From: Adhaeretor mobilis
GTDB lineage: Bacteria > Planctomycetota > Planctomycetia > Pirellulales > Lacipirellulaceae
Assembly: GCF_007741515.1 (NCBI RefSeq)
Contig: NZ_CP036263.1
Span: 2,419,501 to 2,483,500, forward strand
Length of the DNA: 64,000 bases
Direction: 5' to 3'
The position numbers and the translations under genes were made by a program. This document shows, in pieces, positions 8,959-17,894 of the stretch (within the stretch, counting starts at the first letter, position 1; every line of letters begins with the position of its first letter). The notes beneath the pieces are model-generated. The model did not search any database and had not been told where the DNA came from. It saw only the letters and a program-made list of their open reading frames with translations.

Positions 8959-9515
8959 TATTGGTTCGGGCCTCCATGCACGGGCTCGGTAATAACTTTT
9001 GATTGAGCAACAGCCGTCGGGTTGATTGCCGAGCGACCCCAGGCGACATCCAAGGGGAGTCGTGAGAAATCGACGATGCAGCCATCGCGGCTGTAGCAGC
9101 TCAGGTCGTGGCTAGCACCCATGAAAATACAATCCACTGGGCAAGGCTCGACGCACAACGCACAGAACATGCACTTCGTGTAATCGATCGTGTAGCCAGT
9201 GATCTTGAAGCCTTTGCCGCCCTCTACCTTCTCTTTGCCAATGTAGATGCAATCGACTGGGCAAGCTTTCGCACACTGATCGCAAGAAATGCAGGTAGTG
9301 AGATCAAATCGGTGAAACCCACGGTAGCGCGCCGCGACAGGCACAGGCAATTCGGGGTATTCAAATTGTTCGGTGAAGGTTTTGCGATCGGGGCGATAGG
9401 TTTTTACCGCCGTTCGCAACGTGATGAACATGCCGTGACCGACGGTATAAATAGCTTCGAGGACATTACCCAACCAAGGGAAGACACGTTTGACAGTTGC
9501 AATCATCGGCTTCAA
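8958..9515 (-). CDS. nuoI: NADH-quinone oxidoreductase subunit I (two [4Fe-4S] clusters)
   Basis: Ferredoxin-like subunit of complex I carrying the N6a and N6b clusters. Both motifs are present and complete: [12 protein letters not shown] and [12 protein letters not shown]. An amphipathic N-terminal helix precedes them and a 50-residue tail follows. At 185 residues it is within the family range. It is the first gene of the cluster; upstream there are about 870 bp without a credible gene before csrA, which is divergent, so the main nuo promoter should lie there. Its stop overlaps the nuoA start by one base. Confidence 0.97.
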   Translation of the reverse strand: MKPMIATVKRVFPWLGNVLEAIYTVGHGMFITLRTAVKTYRPDRKTFTEQFEYPELPVPVAARYRGFHRFDLTTCISCDQCAKACPVDCIYIGKEKVEGGKGFKITGYTIDYTKCMFCALCVEPCPVDCIFMGASHDLSCYSRDGCIVDFSRLPLDVAWGRSAINPTAVAQSKVITEPVHGGPNQ

Positions 9516-10300
9516 TTCACCACTTAAATCGAAGTGCTAGGTTCCGCTGGTTAGCAGAGCAGGGCACAACGATTGCGACAGTTTCAGTACTGCTTGACAG
9601 CCCAACGGCAAGAAAGGGACTGGATCTCCTCCACGGTTGTAGGCGGAGAACCCTCAAGCACAAGATAAGCTCGGATTATAGAACGGCGCGCTAGCACCGC
9701 AACCGGCAACCGGTTTGCGAAGTTCATTTTGCAAGGTTGATCCTGGACATCTTGAGATTGTTCGTTCGAGAATTCCGATCAGGCAAACGCTCGCTTCTGT
9801 GCATCCAGTCCAATCGCACTCTCAGATTCGCATTTGTGCAATTCACTTTCTAGACGGTCGTTGTGAAATCAGCGGGAGCTGTCCTGTATTGCAGCGAGTG
9901 TGGTATTGGAAAGCGTCAAGTGTATCGCCCCAAGAACTACGAAATGATGATTAGTGTCGTGTGTACAAGCTGCTTCCCGAGGTCCCCATCCATTAAAAGC
10001 CGAAAATCGCTGGAAATTTCGGGATTATGAAGCAAGCCGCACCCTTAGCGCCCCGTCCAGCGACATAAAGCGTTTTGTAGTAGTGATTTAGTGGTCATCG
10101 CCATGCCTCAATTTGTCGATTCTGTGTGCTAACAGCTAGCAAATATGCGGAAAGCCACCATGTTCGTGCCGTTATTCTGCGACTTCCCGGGGTCCAATAG
10201 GCCAAGAATCAGGAGCTATTTCTTGACTCTGGTACTATGTCACGTAGAGTGAAACAAGGGGCTAAGTGCGTGGCACGCCATCACTTAGCGATTTTTGGGT
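9516..10300. other. Non-coding stretch between nuoI and csrA
   Basis: About 785 bp between the divergent genes nuoI and csrA without a gene I can support; the short open frames have no family look. It should contain the promoter of the nuo cluster and that of csrA. I could not identify a convincing -35/-10 pair. An imperfect inverted repeat (CTCC ... GGAG arms near 9627-9650) is present in the presumed nuo leader. Confidence 0.5.
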
Positions 10301-10309
10301 TGCTGCACT

Positions 10310-10384
10310 GGCAGGAGGCCAATCTTAGGACAGGCGACTGACGTGCCTATGGAATCGTCAGCTAGGAAATATGAGAAGGAATCG
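10310..10384 (+). promoter_or_regulatory. GGA-rich csrA leader with strong ribosome binding site
   Basis: The 75 bases before the csrA start contain five GGA triplets (in CAGGAGG, TTAGGAC, TATGGAAT, CTAGGAAA and GAAGGAAT); the last belongs to the ribosome binding site GAGAAGGA. CsrA dimers bind GGA motifs, and csrA messages are often autoregulated this way. The count is seen directly; autoregulation is an inference from the family. Confidence 0.5.
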
Positions 10385-10387
10385 ATC

Positions 10388-10591
10388 ATGCTAGTTCTAT
10401 CCCGCAAGAAGAACGAGAGTATCGTCATCAACGATGACATTACGATCGTTGTTGTGGAAATTCGCGGTGACAAGGTTCGCCTTGGGATCGAGGCTCCTAA
10501 AGAAGTGCCCGTGCACCGCAACGAAGTTTACGAAGCGATCCGTCGCTCGGCTGAAGCAGCCAGTGAGTCGGCAGAACCCAATCCCTCTTAG
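10388..10591 (+). CDS. csrA: Carbon storage regulator CsrA
   Basis: Small RNA-binding protein that represses or stabilises target mRNAs by binding GGA motifs near ribosome binding sites. The 67 residues start MLVLSRKKNESIVINDDITI and contain the typical five-strand core and VHRNEVYEAI helix with the conserved Arg of the RNA-binding face. A longer in-frame opening exists upstream, but the ATG at 10388 is preceded by GAGAAGGA at good spacing and fits the family. A short Ala/Ser/Glu tail follows the helix. A strong terminator follows 70 bp downstream, so it is probably monocistronic. Confidence 0.97.
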   Translation: MLVLSRKKNESIVINDDITIVVVEIRGDKVRLGIEAPKEVPVHRNEVYEAIRRSAEAASESAEPNPS

Positions 10592-10661
10592 CCTGGGCTG
10601 ATAGACAATGAGAACACTGCGCTGAGATCCAGGTTTCTCGCATAAATCAAAAAGCATTTTC

Positions 10662-10695
10662 AGGCCGCACCTAATGCGGCCTGTTTTCGTTTTTG
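10662..10695 (+). terminator. Rho-independent terminator after csrA
   Basis: Perfect 8-bp stem AGGCCGCA / TGCGGCCT with a 5-base loop, followed at once by a T-rich run (GTTTTCGTTTTT). It lies 70 bp after the csrA stop and before tRNA-Glu. Confidence 0.9.
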
Positions 10696-10891
10696 TGGAC
10701 CTTTTCTGGCATCCGAACCTCACTTTTTATGAGGTTTCGTTGACTGGTGGGCGATGAATAGAGAGGTCACTAGAGGAGTTGTATCGCAATCGCTTACCGA
10801 AGCCGCCTTGACGATTCAGCGAAACTCGCCACAATTCCTGTCTTGTAGCTTGGCGAAGCGAATCACTTGCGCCACACTAAGCTACTGCCGC

Positions 10892-10964
10892 GGCCCCTTC
10901 GTCTAGCGGTCTAGGACTCCGGCCTTTCACGCCGGCAACACGGGTTCAAGTCCCGTAGGGGTCA
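10892..10964 (+). tRNA. tRNA-Glu (anticodon TTC)
   Basis: Complete cloverleaf: acceptor GGCCCCT pairs with AGGGGTC (one G-T pair), D arm GTCTAGCGGTCTAGGAC, anticodon stem CCGGC/GCCGG with loop CTTTCAC, giving anticodon TTC, and T arm ACGGG-TTCAAGT-CCCGT. The discriminator base is A at 10964. The CCA end is not encoded. It stands alone between csrA and the ferrochelatase gene. Confidence 0.97.
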
Positions 10965-11067
10965 CTTTTCGATACAATCAATGGCCAAGCCTTGATGATC
11001 AACGCAGACGGATTGCGGTTGGTTCTCAGGGTTTGGCCATTTTTTGTTTTTGGGAATTCTTAAGACT

Positions 11068-12150
11068 ATGTCCACCAGCGAGCAACCTGCAAACGAACAA
11101 GCCGAAATACATCAAGAAACGGGCTACGACGCGGTTCTTATCGTGTCCTTCGGAGGTCCTGAGGGCCCCGACGAAGTCTTGCCGTTCTTGGAGAACGTCC
11201 TGCGAGGGAAAAACGTCCCTCACGAGCGGATGCTTGAAGTGGCTGAGCACTATCAACACTTCGGCGGTGTGAGTCCTATCAACGAGCAGAATCGTCAGCT
11301 AATTGCTGCGCTGGAAGCGGAACTAGCCGAACACGGACCGCACCTGAGAGTTTACTGGGGCAATCGCAATTGGAATCCTCTGCTGGCGGATACCTTGCGG
11401 AAAATGCGTGACGATGGTGTGCAGCGTGCGATTGCCTTCTTCACCAGCTCCTTCAGTTCCTACTCGGGCTGTCGGCAATATCGTGAAGACATCATGCGTG
11501 CTCAAGAAGAAGTTGGTGAAGGGACTCCGCAGGTGGACAAGCTGCGTGTGTTTTTCAACCATCCGGGCTTCATCGAGCCGTTAGTCGAGTCAGTCAAAGA
11601 ACATCGTAAGCAGATCTCACCGGAAGCCAGGGACGATTCTCTGCTTATGTTCACGGCGCACAGCATCCCACTGAGCATGGCGCAGAACTGTCGATACGAG
11701 GCGCAACTGCAAGAGGCTTGTCGACTTGTAGCTGAGCAATCTGGGCACAGTCGTTGGGAATTGGTCTACCAAAGTCGCAGTGGTCCCCCTCAACAACCTT
11801 GGCTCGAGCCTGACGTTTGTGATCGTATCACTGCATTGCATGAGGCAGATAAATTGAGCGACCTCATGATTCTGCCGATCGGGTTTATTTCCGATCACAT
11901 GGAAGTGCTGTTCGATCTTGACACGGAGGCAGCTGAGCTTTGTGAAGAACTTGGTGTGTGCATGCAGCGACTTCCCACCGTTGGCACCCATCCCCGCTTT
12001 ATTCGGATGATTCGCGAGTTGATTGAAGAACGCGTAAATGAAGACCCACAGCGACAAGCACTCGGAGATTTGGGCCCAAGCCACGACGTGTGTCCAGTGG
12101 ACTGCTGCCTTTATACGCCCAAGCCGCCACTGCCAGCAAACGCCTCCTGA
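11068..12150 (+). CDS. hemH: Ferrochelatase (HemH/CpfC family) with probable [2Fe-2S] cysteines
   Basis: Inserts ferrous iron into a porphyrin at the end of heme synthesis (protoporphyrin IX or coproporphyrin III; the substrate cannot be told from the sequence). Catalytic His is in FTAHSIP (about residue 198) and the conserved Glu in PIGFISDHMEVLFDLD (about 279). Cys135 in SSYSGCRQYREDI and the C-terminal DVCPVDCCLY supply four cysteines in positions resembling the cluster ligands known for actinobacterial and Caulobacter enzymes. An in-frame ATG exists 24 bp upstream, but the ATG at 11068 gives a more normal N-terminus. 360 residues. The gene stands alone after tRNA-Glu; hemB is 19 kb away. 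Confidence 0.93.
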   Translation: MSTSEQPANEQAEIHQETGYDAVLIVSFGGPEGPDEVLPFLENVLRGKNVPHERMLEVAEHYQHFGGVSPINEQNRQLIAALEAELAEHGPHLRVYWGNRNWNPLLADTLRKMRDDGVQRAIAFFTSSFSSYSGCRQYREDIMRAQEEVGEGTPQVDKLRVFFNHPGFIEPLVESVKEHRKQISPEARDDSLLMFTAHSIPLSMAQNCRYEAQLQEACRLVAEQSGHSRWELVYQSRSGPPQQPWLEPDVCDRITALHEADKLSDLMILPIGFISDHMEVLFDLDTEAAELCEELGVCMQRLPTVGTHPRFIRMIRELIEERVNEDPQRQALGDLGPSHDVCPVDCCLYTPKPPLPANAS

Positions 12151-12335
12151 GTCACTTAATCGCTACAATCAACGTAACCTTCAGTCATTTCAGGGGTTTC
12201 GATGACGGGTGGCTCTCTCTGCCCCGGGACTTTTCCCTGAAAGCTAGTTAAGATAGACGGTGGCTGGGCTAAGTCCGCCGAAGTTAGGCGGTGGCCTTCA
12301 CGATTCAAACTAGAACAATTTGAGGAGTAGTAAAA

Positions 12336-12644
12336 ATGAAGATTTCGAAATTGATGTTAGCCTTGTGCCTGGGTACGTTCACGTTCGCAGGTTGCAGCGA
12401 AGCGACAGTTGATAGCATGAAGAAAGATGCAGACAACGCTGCTGAGAAGATGGAAGAGGGAGTCGAAAACGCCAAAGAGGGCGCTGCTGACTTGGTAGAA
12501 GATGCCAAAGAAGCCGCTGATAACCTAGGCGACGACATCGAAGCTGGCACAGACAAGGCCGTTGAGAAGGGCAAGGAATTGATGAAGGAAGGTGCCGATA
12601 AGATGGAGGAAGGCGCCGAAAAGCTCAAAGAAGCCGCTGAATAG
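12336..12644 (+). CDS. Small lipoprotein with amphipathic helical repeats
   Basis: A 102-residue protein with a lipoprotein signal peptide: KISK start, hydrophobic LMLALCLGTFTFAGC, with the Cys of the lipobox at residue 19. The mature part is one long, highly charged helix made of short Ala/Glu/Lys/Asp repeats (variants of EKMEEGVENAKEGAADLVED), resembling YtxH-like, apolipoprotein-like or LEA-like stress proteins. The ribosome binding site GAGGAG lies 11 bp upstream. A strong hairpin follows the stop. No enzymatic function is suggested; membrane or envelope protection is a guess. Confidence 0.8.
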   Translation: MKISKLMLALCLGTFTFAGCSEATVDSMKKDADNAAEKMEEGVENAKEGAADLVEDAKEAADNLGDDIEAGTDKAVEKGKELMKEGADKMEEGAEKLKEAAE

Positions 12645-12687
12645 TTGGCCTCGGCAATCGCTGCCGAAGGATCGACTTATGAACGAG

Positions 12688-12735
12688 AATGGCCGCGGAG
12701 ACGGGTGACGCCCGACTTCGCGGCCATTATGCTTT
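12688..12735 (+). terminator. Strong hairpin after the lipoprotein gene
   Basis: A perfect 10-bp stem (AATGGCCGCG at 12688-12697 and CGCGGCCATT at 12719-12728) enclosing a second 4-bp stem (CGGG/CCCG), followed by CTTTT. It lies between the lipoprotein gene and the next gene and argues against starting the aldo/keto reductase inside it. Confidence 0.75.
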
Positions 12736-12739
12736 TGGT

Positions 12740-13771
12740 ATGAACAAACCTACAGAAGCAGCGCCGTCCGAGCTAATGAAAGTCGACACCCCGGAACTTC
12801 GCCCCCTGGGCGGATCGGGAGTCGAAATCACTCCTGTCTCCCTGGGATGCTGGCCGATAGCCGGAGTGAGCACTCTGGGAGTGAACGACAAGGATAGTTT
12901 GGCAACTGTTCAGCAAGCACTCGCCTCGGGAATCAATCATCTCGATACGGCCTACTGCTATGGCGCGGCAGGTGAAAGTGAAAACCTGATACGCAAGGCG
13001 TTGAATCTTTCGTCAGGGAGCGATCGCGGCAACCTCACCATCGCCACCAAGGGTGGCATCCACTACGACGCTAGTGGCAGCCAAGCACAGGACGCCCGTC
13101 CAAAGACCTTGCTGAGCGAGTGTGATGAGAGTCTCCAGCGACTGGGTGTTGATCAAGTTGAACTCTACTACCTGCACTCGCCCGACCCGGAAGTACCCAT
13201 CGAAGAATCGGCCGGTGCGATTGCTGAGTTAGTAGAGTCAGGCAAATCTCGCAGCGCAGGTGCCTCGAATTGTACGCTCGATGAGCTGCAAGCTTTTCAT
13301 GCTGTGTGCCCACTGTCCGCGGTGCAACTGCCGTACAATATGTTGCAACGCGACATCGAGAAAAAAACACTCCCTTGGTGCCAAGAAAACAACATCGCCG
13401 TGGCTGTCTACTGGCCCCTGATGAAAGGCCTGCTCGCCGGCAAGTTGCCGGAGGACGGTCAACTGTCTGAGGGCGATTCGCGATTGAAGTATCCGATGTA
13501 CCAGGGCGAAGAACTGGAAAAGAACCAGGCGTTCCTGCGACAGCTCCGTGAAATCGCTGAGGATGCTGACAAGACGGTTGCCCAACTAGTAGTGAACTGG
13601 ACGATGCGCCAGGCGGGCATTACTACCGTGCTGTGTGGCGCAAAACGAGCTTGGCAGATCGAAGAAACCGCTGGCGCGATGGGGTGGAGCCTCACTGAGA
13701 AGCAGGAGTCGGACATTGCCGAAGCCTTGGAAGCCCGTGGTCTGGCAGAGGCGAAGCGGCGGTTTGAGTGA
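12740..13771 (+). CDS. Aldo/keto reductase
   Basis: NAD(P)H-dependent oxidoreductase of the aldo/keto reductase superfamily; the substrate is not predictable. Family marks: LGCWPIAG at the first strand, HLDTAYCYGAAGESENLIRK with the catalytic Asp and Tyr, TIATKGGIHY with the Lys, YYLHSPDPEVPIEES with the His, and the C-terminal VNWTMRQAGITTVLCGAKRA nucleotide-binding part. I start at ATG 12740 (MNKPTEAAPSELMKVDTPEL) because the frame upstream runs through the terminator hairpin; ATG 12776 is another option. 343 residues, complete. It is followed by the ABC exporter genes after 115 bp. Confidence 0.9.
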   Translation: MNKPTEAAPSELMKVDTPELRPLGGSGVEITPVSLGCWPIAGVSTLGVNDKDSLATVQQALASGINHLDTAYCYGAAGESENLIRKALNLSSGSDRGNLTIATKGGIHYDASGSQAQDARPKTLLSECDESLQRLGVDQVELYYLHSPDPEVPIEESAGAIAELVESGKSRSAGASNCTLDELQAFHAVCPLSAVQLPYNMLQRDIEKKTLPWCQENNIAVAVYWPLMKGLLAGKLPEDGQLSEGDSRLKYPMYQGEELEKNQAFLRQLREIAEDADKTVAQLVVNWTMRQAGITTVLCGAKRAWQIEETAGAMGWSLTEKQESDIAEALEARGLAEAKRRFE

Positions 13772-13886
13772 GACAGTTTTTGTGCACCTTGGTTGACCCT
13801 ATGGGAATCGATAACAGAATCTAACTGCCCCCTGCCCACTCTTAGTACGGGGTCGGGACGACCCAGCTCGCTAGAAATTACTCCCT

Positions 13887-14822
13887 ATGATTCAAGTCGA
13901 GCACCTGCGGATGGAGTATGGCGACAAGGTCGCGATCGAGAACCTTTCGCTTGAGGTGGAGCAAGGCGAGGTGTTCGGGCTGATAGGGCCGAACGGGGCC
14001 GGCAAAACGACTCTTATTCGTGTACTCGCTACGCTCTTGGAACCGACCTTCGGCAACGTGCGAGTCGCCGGGATCGATGTGCTGGCCGATCCGCTGTCCG
14101 CTCATCCCCGCATGGCGTACATGTCCGACTTCTTCAGCTTGTATGAAAATATGCTGGTGTGGGAATATCTGGACCACTTCGCTCGCTGCTACGGCGTGGA
14201 AGCCGATCGTAGGGAGCGTCTCATTGACGAAGCTTTAGAACTCGTCTCCCTTGAAGTCCGTCGCGATGCTGAGATCTCCGAGTTGTCGCGTGGCATGCGT
14301 CAACGGATTTGCTTTGCGAAGAGCTTGCTGCATGAGCCACAGGTGCTCTTGCTCGACGAACCTGCTTCCGGGCTCGACCCGGCAGGGCGGGTTGAGTTTC
14401 GCGAGATGATCAAGAGCCTGCACGCCATGGGACGCACGGTGCTAATCTCAAGCCATATTCTTACGGAGATGACCGAGTTTTGCACCTCGATCGGCATCCT
14501 GGAACAGGGGCAGCTGCTCGCCAGCGGCAAGGTGGGAGACATTCTCAGCCAATTAAAGTCCGGCTTGCAGCTGAAGATTGAAACGGTCGCTGGGGACGGT
14601 AACGTCCAGCGGCTGATGGACTTGCTTGACGCATGGGATCAAACGGAGCAGCTTGTCGTGGAGGACTCTCGCATTTGCTGCACCTGGCGGGGCGAGCGTC
14701 TCGAATTGCCAGCGCTACATCGCGCGATCGTCGAGGCAAACATTCCGCTCATCTCTTTGGCGGCGCAAGAGGACGATTTGGAGGATATTTACATGCGAAT
14801 CTCAGGACACAAGACGAGCTAG
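13887..14822 (+). CDS. ABC transporter ATP-binding protein (ABC-2 exporter type)
   Basis: ATPase subunit of an exporter. Walker A is GPNGAGKTT, the signature is LSRGMRQR, Walker B is VLLLDEPASGLDP, and the H loop is SSHILTEM. The C-terminal 80 residues form the extra domain common in CcmA/DrrA-like ATPases. 311 residues. The membrane partner starts 72 bp downstream in the same direction. The substrate is unknown; in planctomycetes such pairs are often of unknown function. The first nucleotide-binding lines (MIQVEHLRMEYGDKVAIENL) show a complete start. Confidence 0.95.
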   Translation: MIQVEHLRMEYGDKVAIENLSLEVEQGEVFGLIGPNGAGKTTLIRVLATLLEPTFGNVRVAGIDVLADPLSAHPRMAYMSDFFSLYENMLVWEYLDHFARCYGVEADRRERLIDEALELVSLEVRRDAEISELSRGMRQRICFAKSLLHEPQVLLLDEPASGLDPAGRVEFREMIKSLHAMGRTVLISSHILTEMTEFCTSIGILEQGQLLASGKVGDILSQLKSGLQLKIETVAGDGNVQRLMDLLDAWDQTEQLVVEDSRICCTWRGERLELPALHRAIVEANIPLISLAAQEDDLEDIYMRISGHKTS

Positions 14823-14894
14823 GAAGGAAGTTGGAGTCGTATGGGCGAACTAGCGTAGGGACTGAATTCCTCTGCCGCTGAGACGTTTGCCGGA

Positions 14895-16523
14895 ATGACA
14901 CGGAACAATGCCATGCTTGATTTTTGGAACAACCCGATGGTCGTCACGGCGCTGCGATTGAAGTTTCGCAAGGGCTCGCCCGGGCTGTGGTGCGTTGCGT
15001 TAGTGCTGGCATTGCTATGCTTGGCGGCGATTCTGGCCCACAATGCTGACGGCCTCTCGGTTCCGCTGGGACGTATGTTTTTTGTGTGCATGGTAGGCGG
15101 AGTGACGGCATTGTGTGGCATCATTAGCCTGTCCACCGTCAGCGCTTCCATACGATCAGAAGTTACCGAACGAACGCTGGACTTTCAGCGTATCGTATCG
15201 CTTTCGCCCTGGCAGATTTTTCTTGGGAAAGCCATTGGGGAGCCGACGGTTGGTTACTTCCTGATTCTTTCGACCGTCCCGTTCGCCGTGGTGAGCTGGT
15301 ACTTCGGCGCGGCATCGGGACTAGCAACTTGCTTGTTCTACGTGAATATGCTCACGTTCGCGTTCATGTGCGCGGCGATCGGGACTCTGCACAGCTTGAA
15401 GGATCCAGGACAGTCAAAAGTAAGACCGGGGCAGTCGGGCAGTGGAGTGGGTTGGGTAATCTTCGTGATGATCTTCATGGTTCCGAACATGATGGCCAAC
15501 GGGGCAATGTCGTCCAACAGTTGGGGGGCGGTACCGCTGGGATTGTTTACACCTGCCCTCGGGCTCTATCACTTATTTCACGGCAATGTATGGCGAGCTG
15601 TGGTGCCCTTTTGGGAGCTGGAGATTCCTGCTCTGCTCGTGGCACCGCCGTTCCAAGTGGCGGTGGCACTGCTGTCGATTCGACTCATGGCGCGCCGGTT
15701 GGAAAGGCCCAATCGCCCGTTGCTGAGCAAGCCGATTGCCTACGGCCTGTTGGCGTGCTTCGACCTGCTTCTAGCGGGAGTCGCTATGCACGAGCGCGTA
15801 GCAAGCCAAGCTGCCAACGATGTATTGTGGCACTTCGCGATAGGGCACCTGCTATTCTCATTTGTGCTCATACTCATGACCACTCCCAGACAAGAAATGT
15901 TGCGAAGACGAGTCTGGCGAGTACAAGCTCGTCGGGCAAGTGGCAAAGAACTTCTCTACGCAGATCGAACCCCAATCAATGCGATGCTGCTCGTAGTGGC
16001 GTTCGTCGGCTGTCTGGTCGCTATGCTGGGGATTGTGGCACCTGCGGCAATTTGGCCTACGACGTTGGGCCCCCCCATCAGCTGGGAAGCCCTGGTAGAA
16101 ATGGTCGCGATCGCAACGCTTGTCATCCTGAGCTACGGGCAATTGATCCAGATGTTTGGGGCCTTGGTCTCCTCCGGCGGCATCGCCTGGGGGGCAGTGA
16201 TTTGCCTAGCTGCTGTAATTGTACCCTTCTTGGGTGCGATTATTTGGACCGAATCGGGGCTGGCGTTCCAAGACTCGGGACTCGCAGATGCCGTCTTCTC
16301 CCTGAGTCCTATGTCGTATGTCGTTAGCAAGCTCGATGATGTACGTCGGCTTGATTTGCAGTGGCCGTTCTTGGTTGCCATCAGCGTTATCTACTACCTG
16401 TTTTCTTCCCGTATCCTTGGGCAATGGCAAAGTGCCCAGCGGCGTCAGGTGCTTGCCAAGCTCACCCAAATGGGCGTATTGGCCAATAAAGCTGAGCTGG
16501 AATCGATCGCTACGCCAGACTGA
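14895..16523 (+). CDS. ABC-2 type permease
   Basis: Membrane partner of the preceding ATPase: 542 residues with about a dozen hydrophobic segments (for instance LWCVALVLALLCLAAILAHN and MFFVCMVGGVTALCGIISLS). The block SEVTERTLDFQRIVSLSPWQ followed by IFLGKAIGEP is typical of ABC-2 permeases of the type that precede a small cytoplasmic coupling helix. It begins 72 bp after the ATPase and ends 39 bp before the pyroglutamyl peptidase gene, so the three may share a transcript. Substrate unknown. Confidence 0.88.
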   Translation: MTRNNAMLDFWNNPMVVTALRLKFRKGSPGLWCVALVLALLCLAAILAHNADGLSVPLGRMFFVCMVGGVTALCGIISLSTVSASIRSEVTERTLDFQRIVSLSPWQIFLGKAIGEPTVGYFLILSTVPFAVVSWYFGAASGLATCLFYVNMLTFAFMCAAIGTLHSLKDPGQSKVRPGQSGSGVGWVIFVMIFMVPNMMANGAMSSNSWGAVPLGLFTPALGLYHLFHGNVWRAVVPFWELEIPALLVAPPFQVAVALLSIRLMARRLERPNRPLLSKPIAYGLLACFDLLLAGVAMHERVASQAANDVLWHFAIGHLLFSFVLILMTTPRQEMLRRRVWRVQARRASGKELLYADRTPINAMLLVVAFVGCLVAMLGIVAPAAIWPTTLGPPISWEALVEMVAIATLVILSYGQLIQMFGALVSSGGIAWGAVICLAAVIVPFLGAIIWTESGLAFQDSGLADAVFSLSPMSYVVSKLDDVRRLDLQWPFLVAISVIYYLFSSRILGQWQSAQRRQVLAKLTQMGVLANKAELESIATPD

Positions 16524-16562
16524 CGTTTCCATTTCCGGCACGTCGAGGTCATACTAGCACCC

Positions 16563-17171
16563 ATGACGAGAATCCTACTCACCGCATTTGACGCTTACGA
16601 ATCCTGGACTGAGAACGCCAGCTGGCTGCTTGTGCAGCGATTGCTTCGCGACTTGCCGTCTCATGCTCAGGTTACGACAAGACTCTATCCGGTCGAATTC
16701 AGCACGATGCGAGAGCGGCTGGCGAAGGACTTGCAGGACAATTACGATGTGGTCCTCATGCTGGGGCAGGCACCCGGGTACGGTGGCATTGAGTTCGAAG
16801 CCATCGGGCTGAACATCGCGCTGCCGCATGGCACGCATCGCGACGAGGCGGGGCTGCTGGCTGAGGATGGCCCGGTGGCGTATCGCAGCGAGTTACCTCT
16901 GGGCGATTGGGCTCGCGACTTGCGTCAGCAGGGCGTACCCGCGCAAGTTTCGTTTCACGCGGGTTCGTTCCTTTGCAATGCGGCACTCTATTTGGCGCAC
17001 TATTACATCGAGAAATTCAGCCTGCCAACAGAAGCAGCCTTCATTCATGTGCCGCTGGACGTTAGCCAAGTAGCCGGAGAAGTGAAGCCGCCTGCTTCGT
17101 TGCCCGTGGAAATATCTGCCGCGGCAATTGGCTGGGTCGTTGAGACGCTTGGTGCTCGGACAATTGCTTAG
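16563..17171 (+). CDS. pcp: Pyroglutamyl peptidase I (peptidase family C15)
   Basis: Cytoplasmic cysteine peptidase removing N-terminal pyroglutamate from peptides. The 202 residues match family C15 in length. The catalytic triad is visible: Glu79 in IEFEAIGLN, Cys138 in AGSFLCNAALY and His162 in FIHVPLDV. The start MTRILLTAFDAYESWTENAS fits the usual ILLTGFEPF-like N-terminus. The GQAPG block precedes the Glu as in the family. It converges with the thioredoxin-like gene, the two stops being 6 bp apart. Activity is likely because all three residues are present. Confidence 0.9.
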   Translation: MTRILLTAFDAYESWTENASWLLVQRLLRDLPSHAQVTTRLYPVEFSTMRERLAKDLQDNYDVVLMLGQAPGYGGIEFEAIGLNIALPHGTHRDEAGLLAEDGPVAYRSELPLGDWARDLRQQGVPAQVSFHAGSFLCNAALYLAHYYIEKFSLPTEAAFIHVPLDVSQVAGEVKPPASLPVEISAAAIGWVVETLGARTIA

Positions 17172-17177
17172 GTGGCA

Positions 17178-17759
17178 TCACCGAGCCGAAGTCTGCCTCG
17201 GCTGCGCCCGCGCTGCCTGTTGCTTGGATGGCGATTGTGCAGTTTGCAATTTCGGCACAATTTGCGGCGCCACCCGGTCGGCGAACTCGTTGGGTGGAAC
17301 GTAGCCTTGTATCGCCTCGAGTACCTTGCCTTGCGGAGAGATTACCAAGGTTGTCGGAAAAGATTGAATACGCATTTGCTTCAAGAGGCTTGGGTATTTT
17401 TCAGCATGAGCAAGTACAGTTTCTGAGTTCTCGATGAGGAGCCGCTGAATACCGGGATGGCGGTAGGTCTGCAAAAGCATTTTTTTGCAGTAATGGCACT
17501 GGTCGGATGTAAACATAATGACCAGCGGACGTTGTCGCTTTAGGGCAGTTTTCCAGGCATGATCGACACTCGCGTGGTTGAAGATTTGTGGTGCCTTGGC
17601 TGGTGGAGGCTGCGAGGGGCGGAGAGTCGCCACTGATTGAGCTCTATTTTGTTGAATGGGAACCCGGGCCTGAGGCGTAGCTGCTGCAATGGCACCTGGG
17701 ATGAATCCCATTGCCGCAGACAGAAGGGAAAAGCAGAGTGTCTTGCGATCACAAGTCAT
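17178..17759 (-). CDS. Secreted thioredoxin-fold protein with CHYC motif
   Basis: Exported redox protein: a signal peptide (about residues 7-26), a Pro/Gln-rich linker, then a thioredoxin fold of the Thioredoxin_7/DUF255-like type with the active-site pair in SDQCHYCKKML and the cis-Pro region SFPTTLVIS. The C-terminus is a Gln/Ala/Arg-rich tail. Ribosome binding site GAGGA lies 8 bp before the ATG. It probably acts in the periplasm-like compartment on disulfides. It is a paralogue of the next gene upstream (17895-18494), with the same order of signal peptide, linker and fold. Confidence 0.85.
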   Translation of the reverse strand: MTCDRKTLCFSLLSAAMGFIPGAIAAATPQARVPIQQNRAQSVATLRPSQPPPAKAPQIFNHASVDHAWKTALKRQRPLVIMFTSDQCHYCKKMLLQTYRHPGIQRLLIENSETVLAHAEKYPSLLKQMRIQSFPTTLVISPQGKVLEAIQGYVPPNEFADRVAPQIVPKLQTAQSPSKQQAARAQPRQTSAR

Positions 17760-17894
17760 GGTCGATCCTCAAAGAGGTGGCAGGGAGCTCACGGTAGAGC
17801 GTTGTCTGCACTCTTCATCGACCTAACGGCCCCAATTCAGTGTGAATCGCACTACAGTAAGGCCGACATGTCAAGAAATCCAAAGCCGCTAGCC

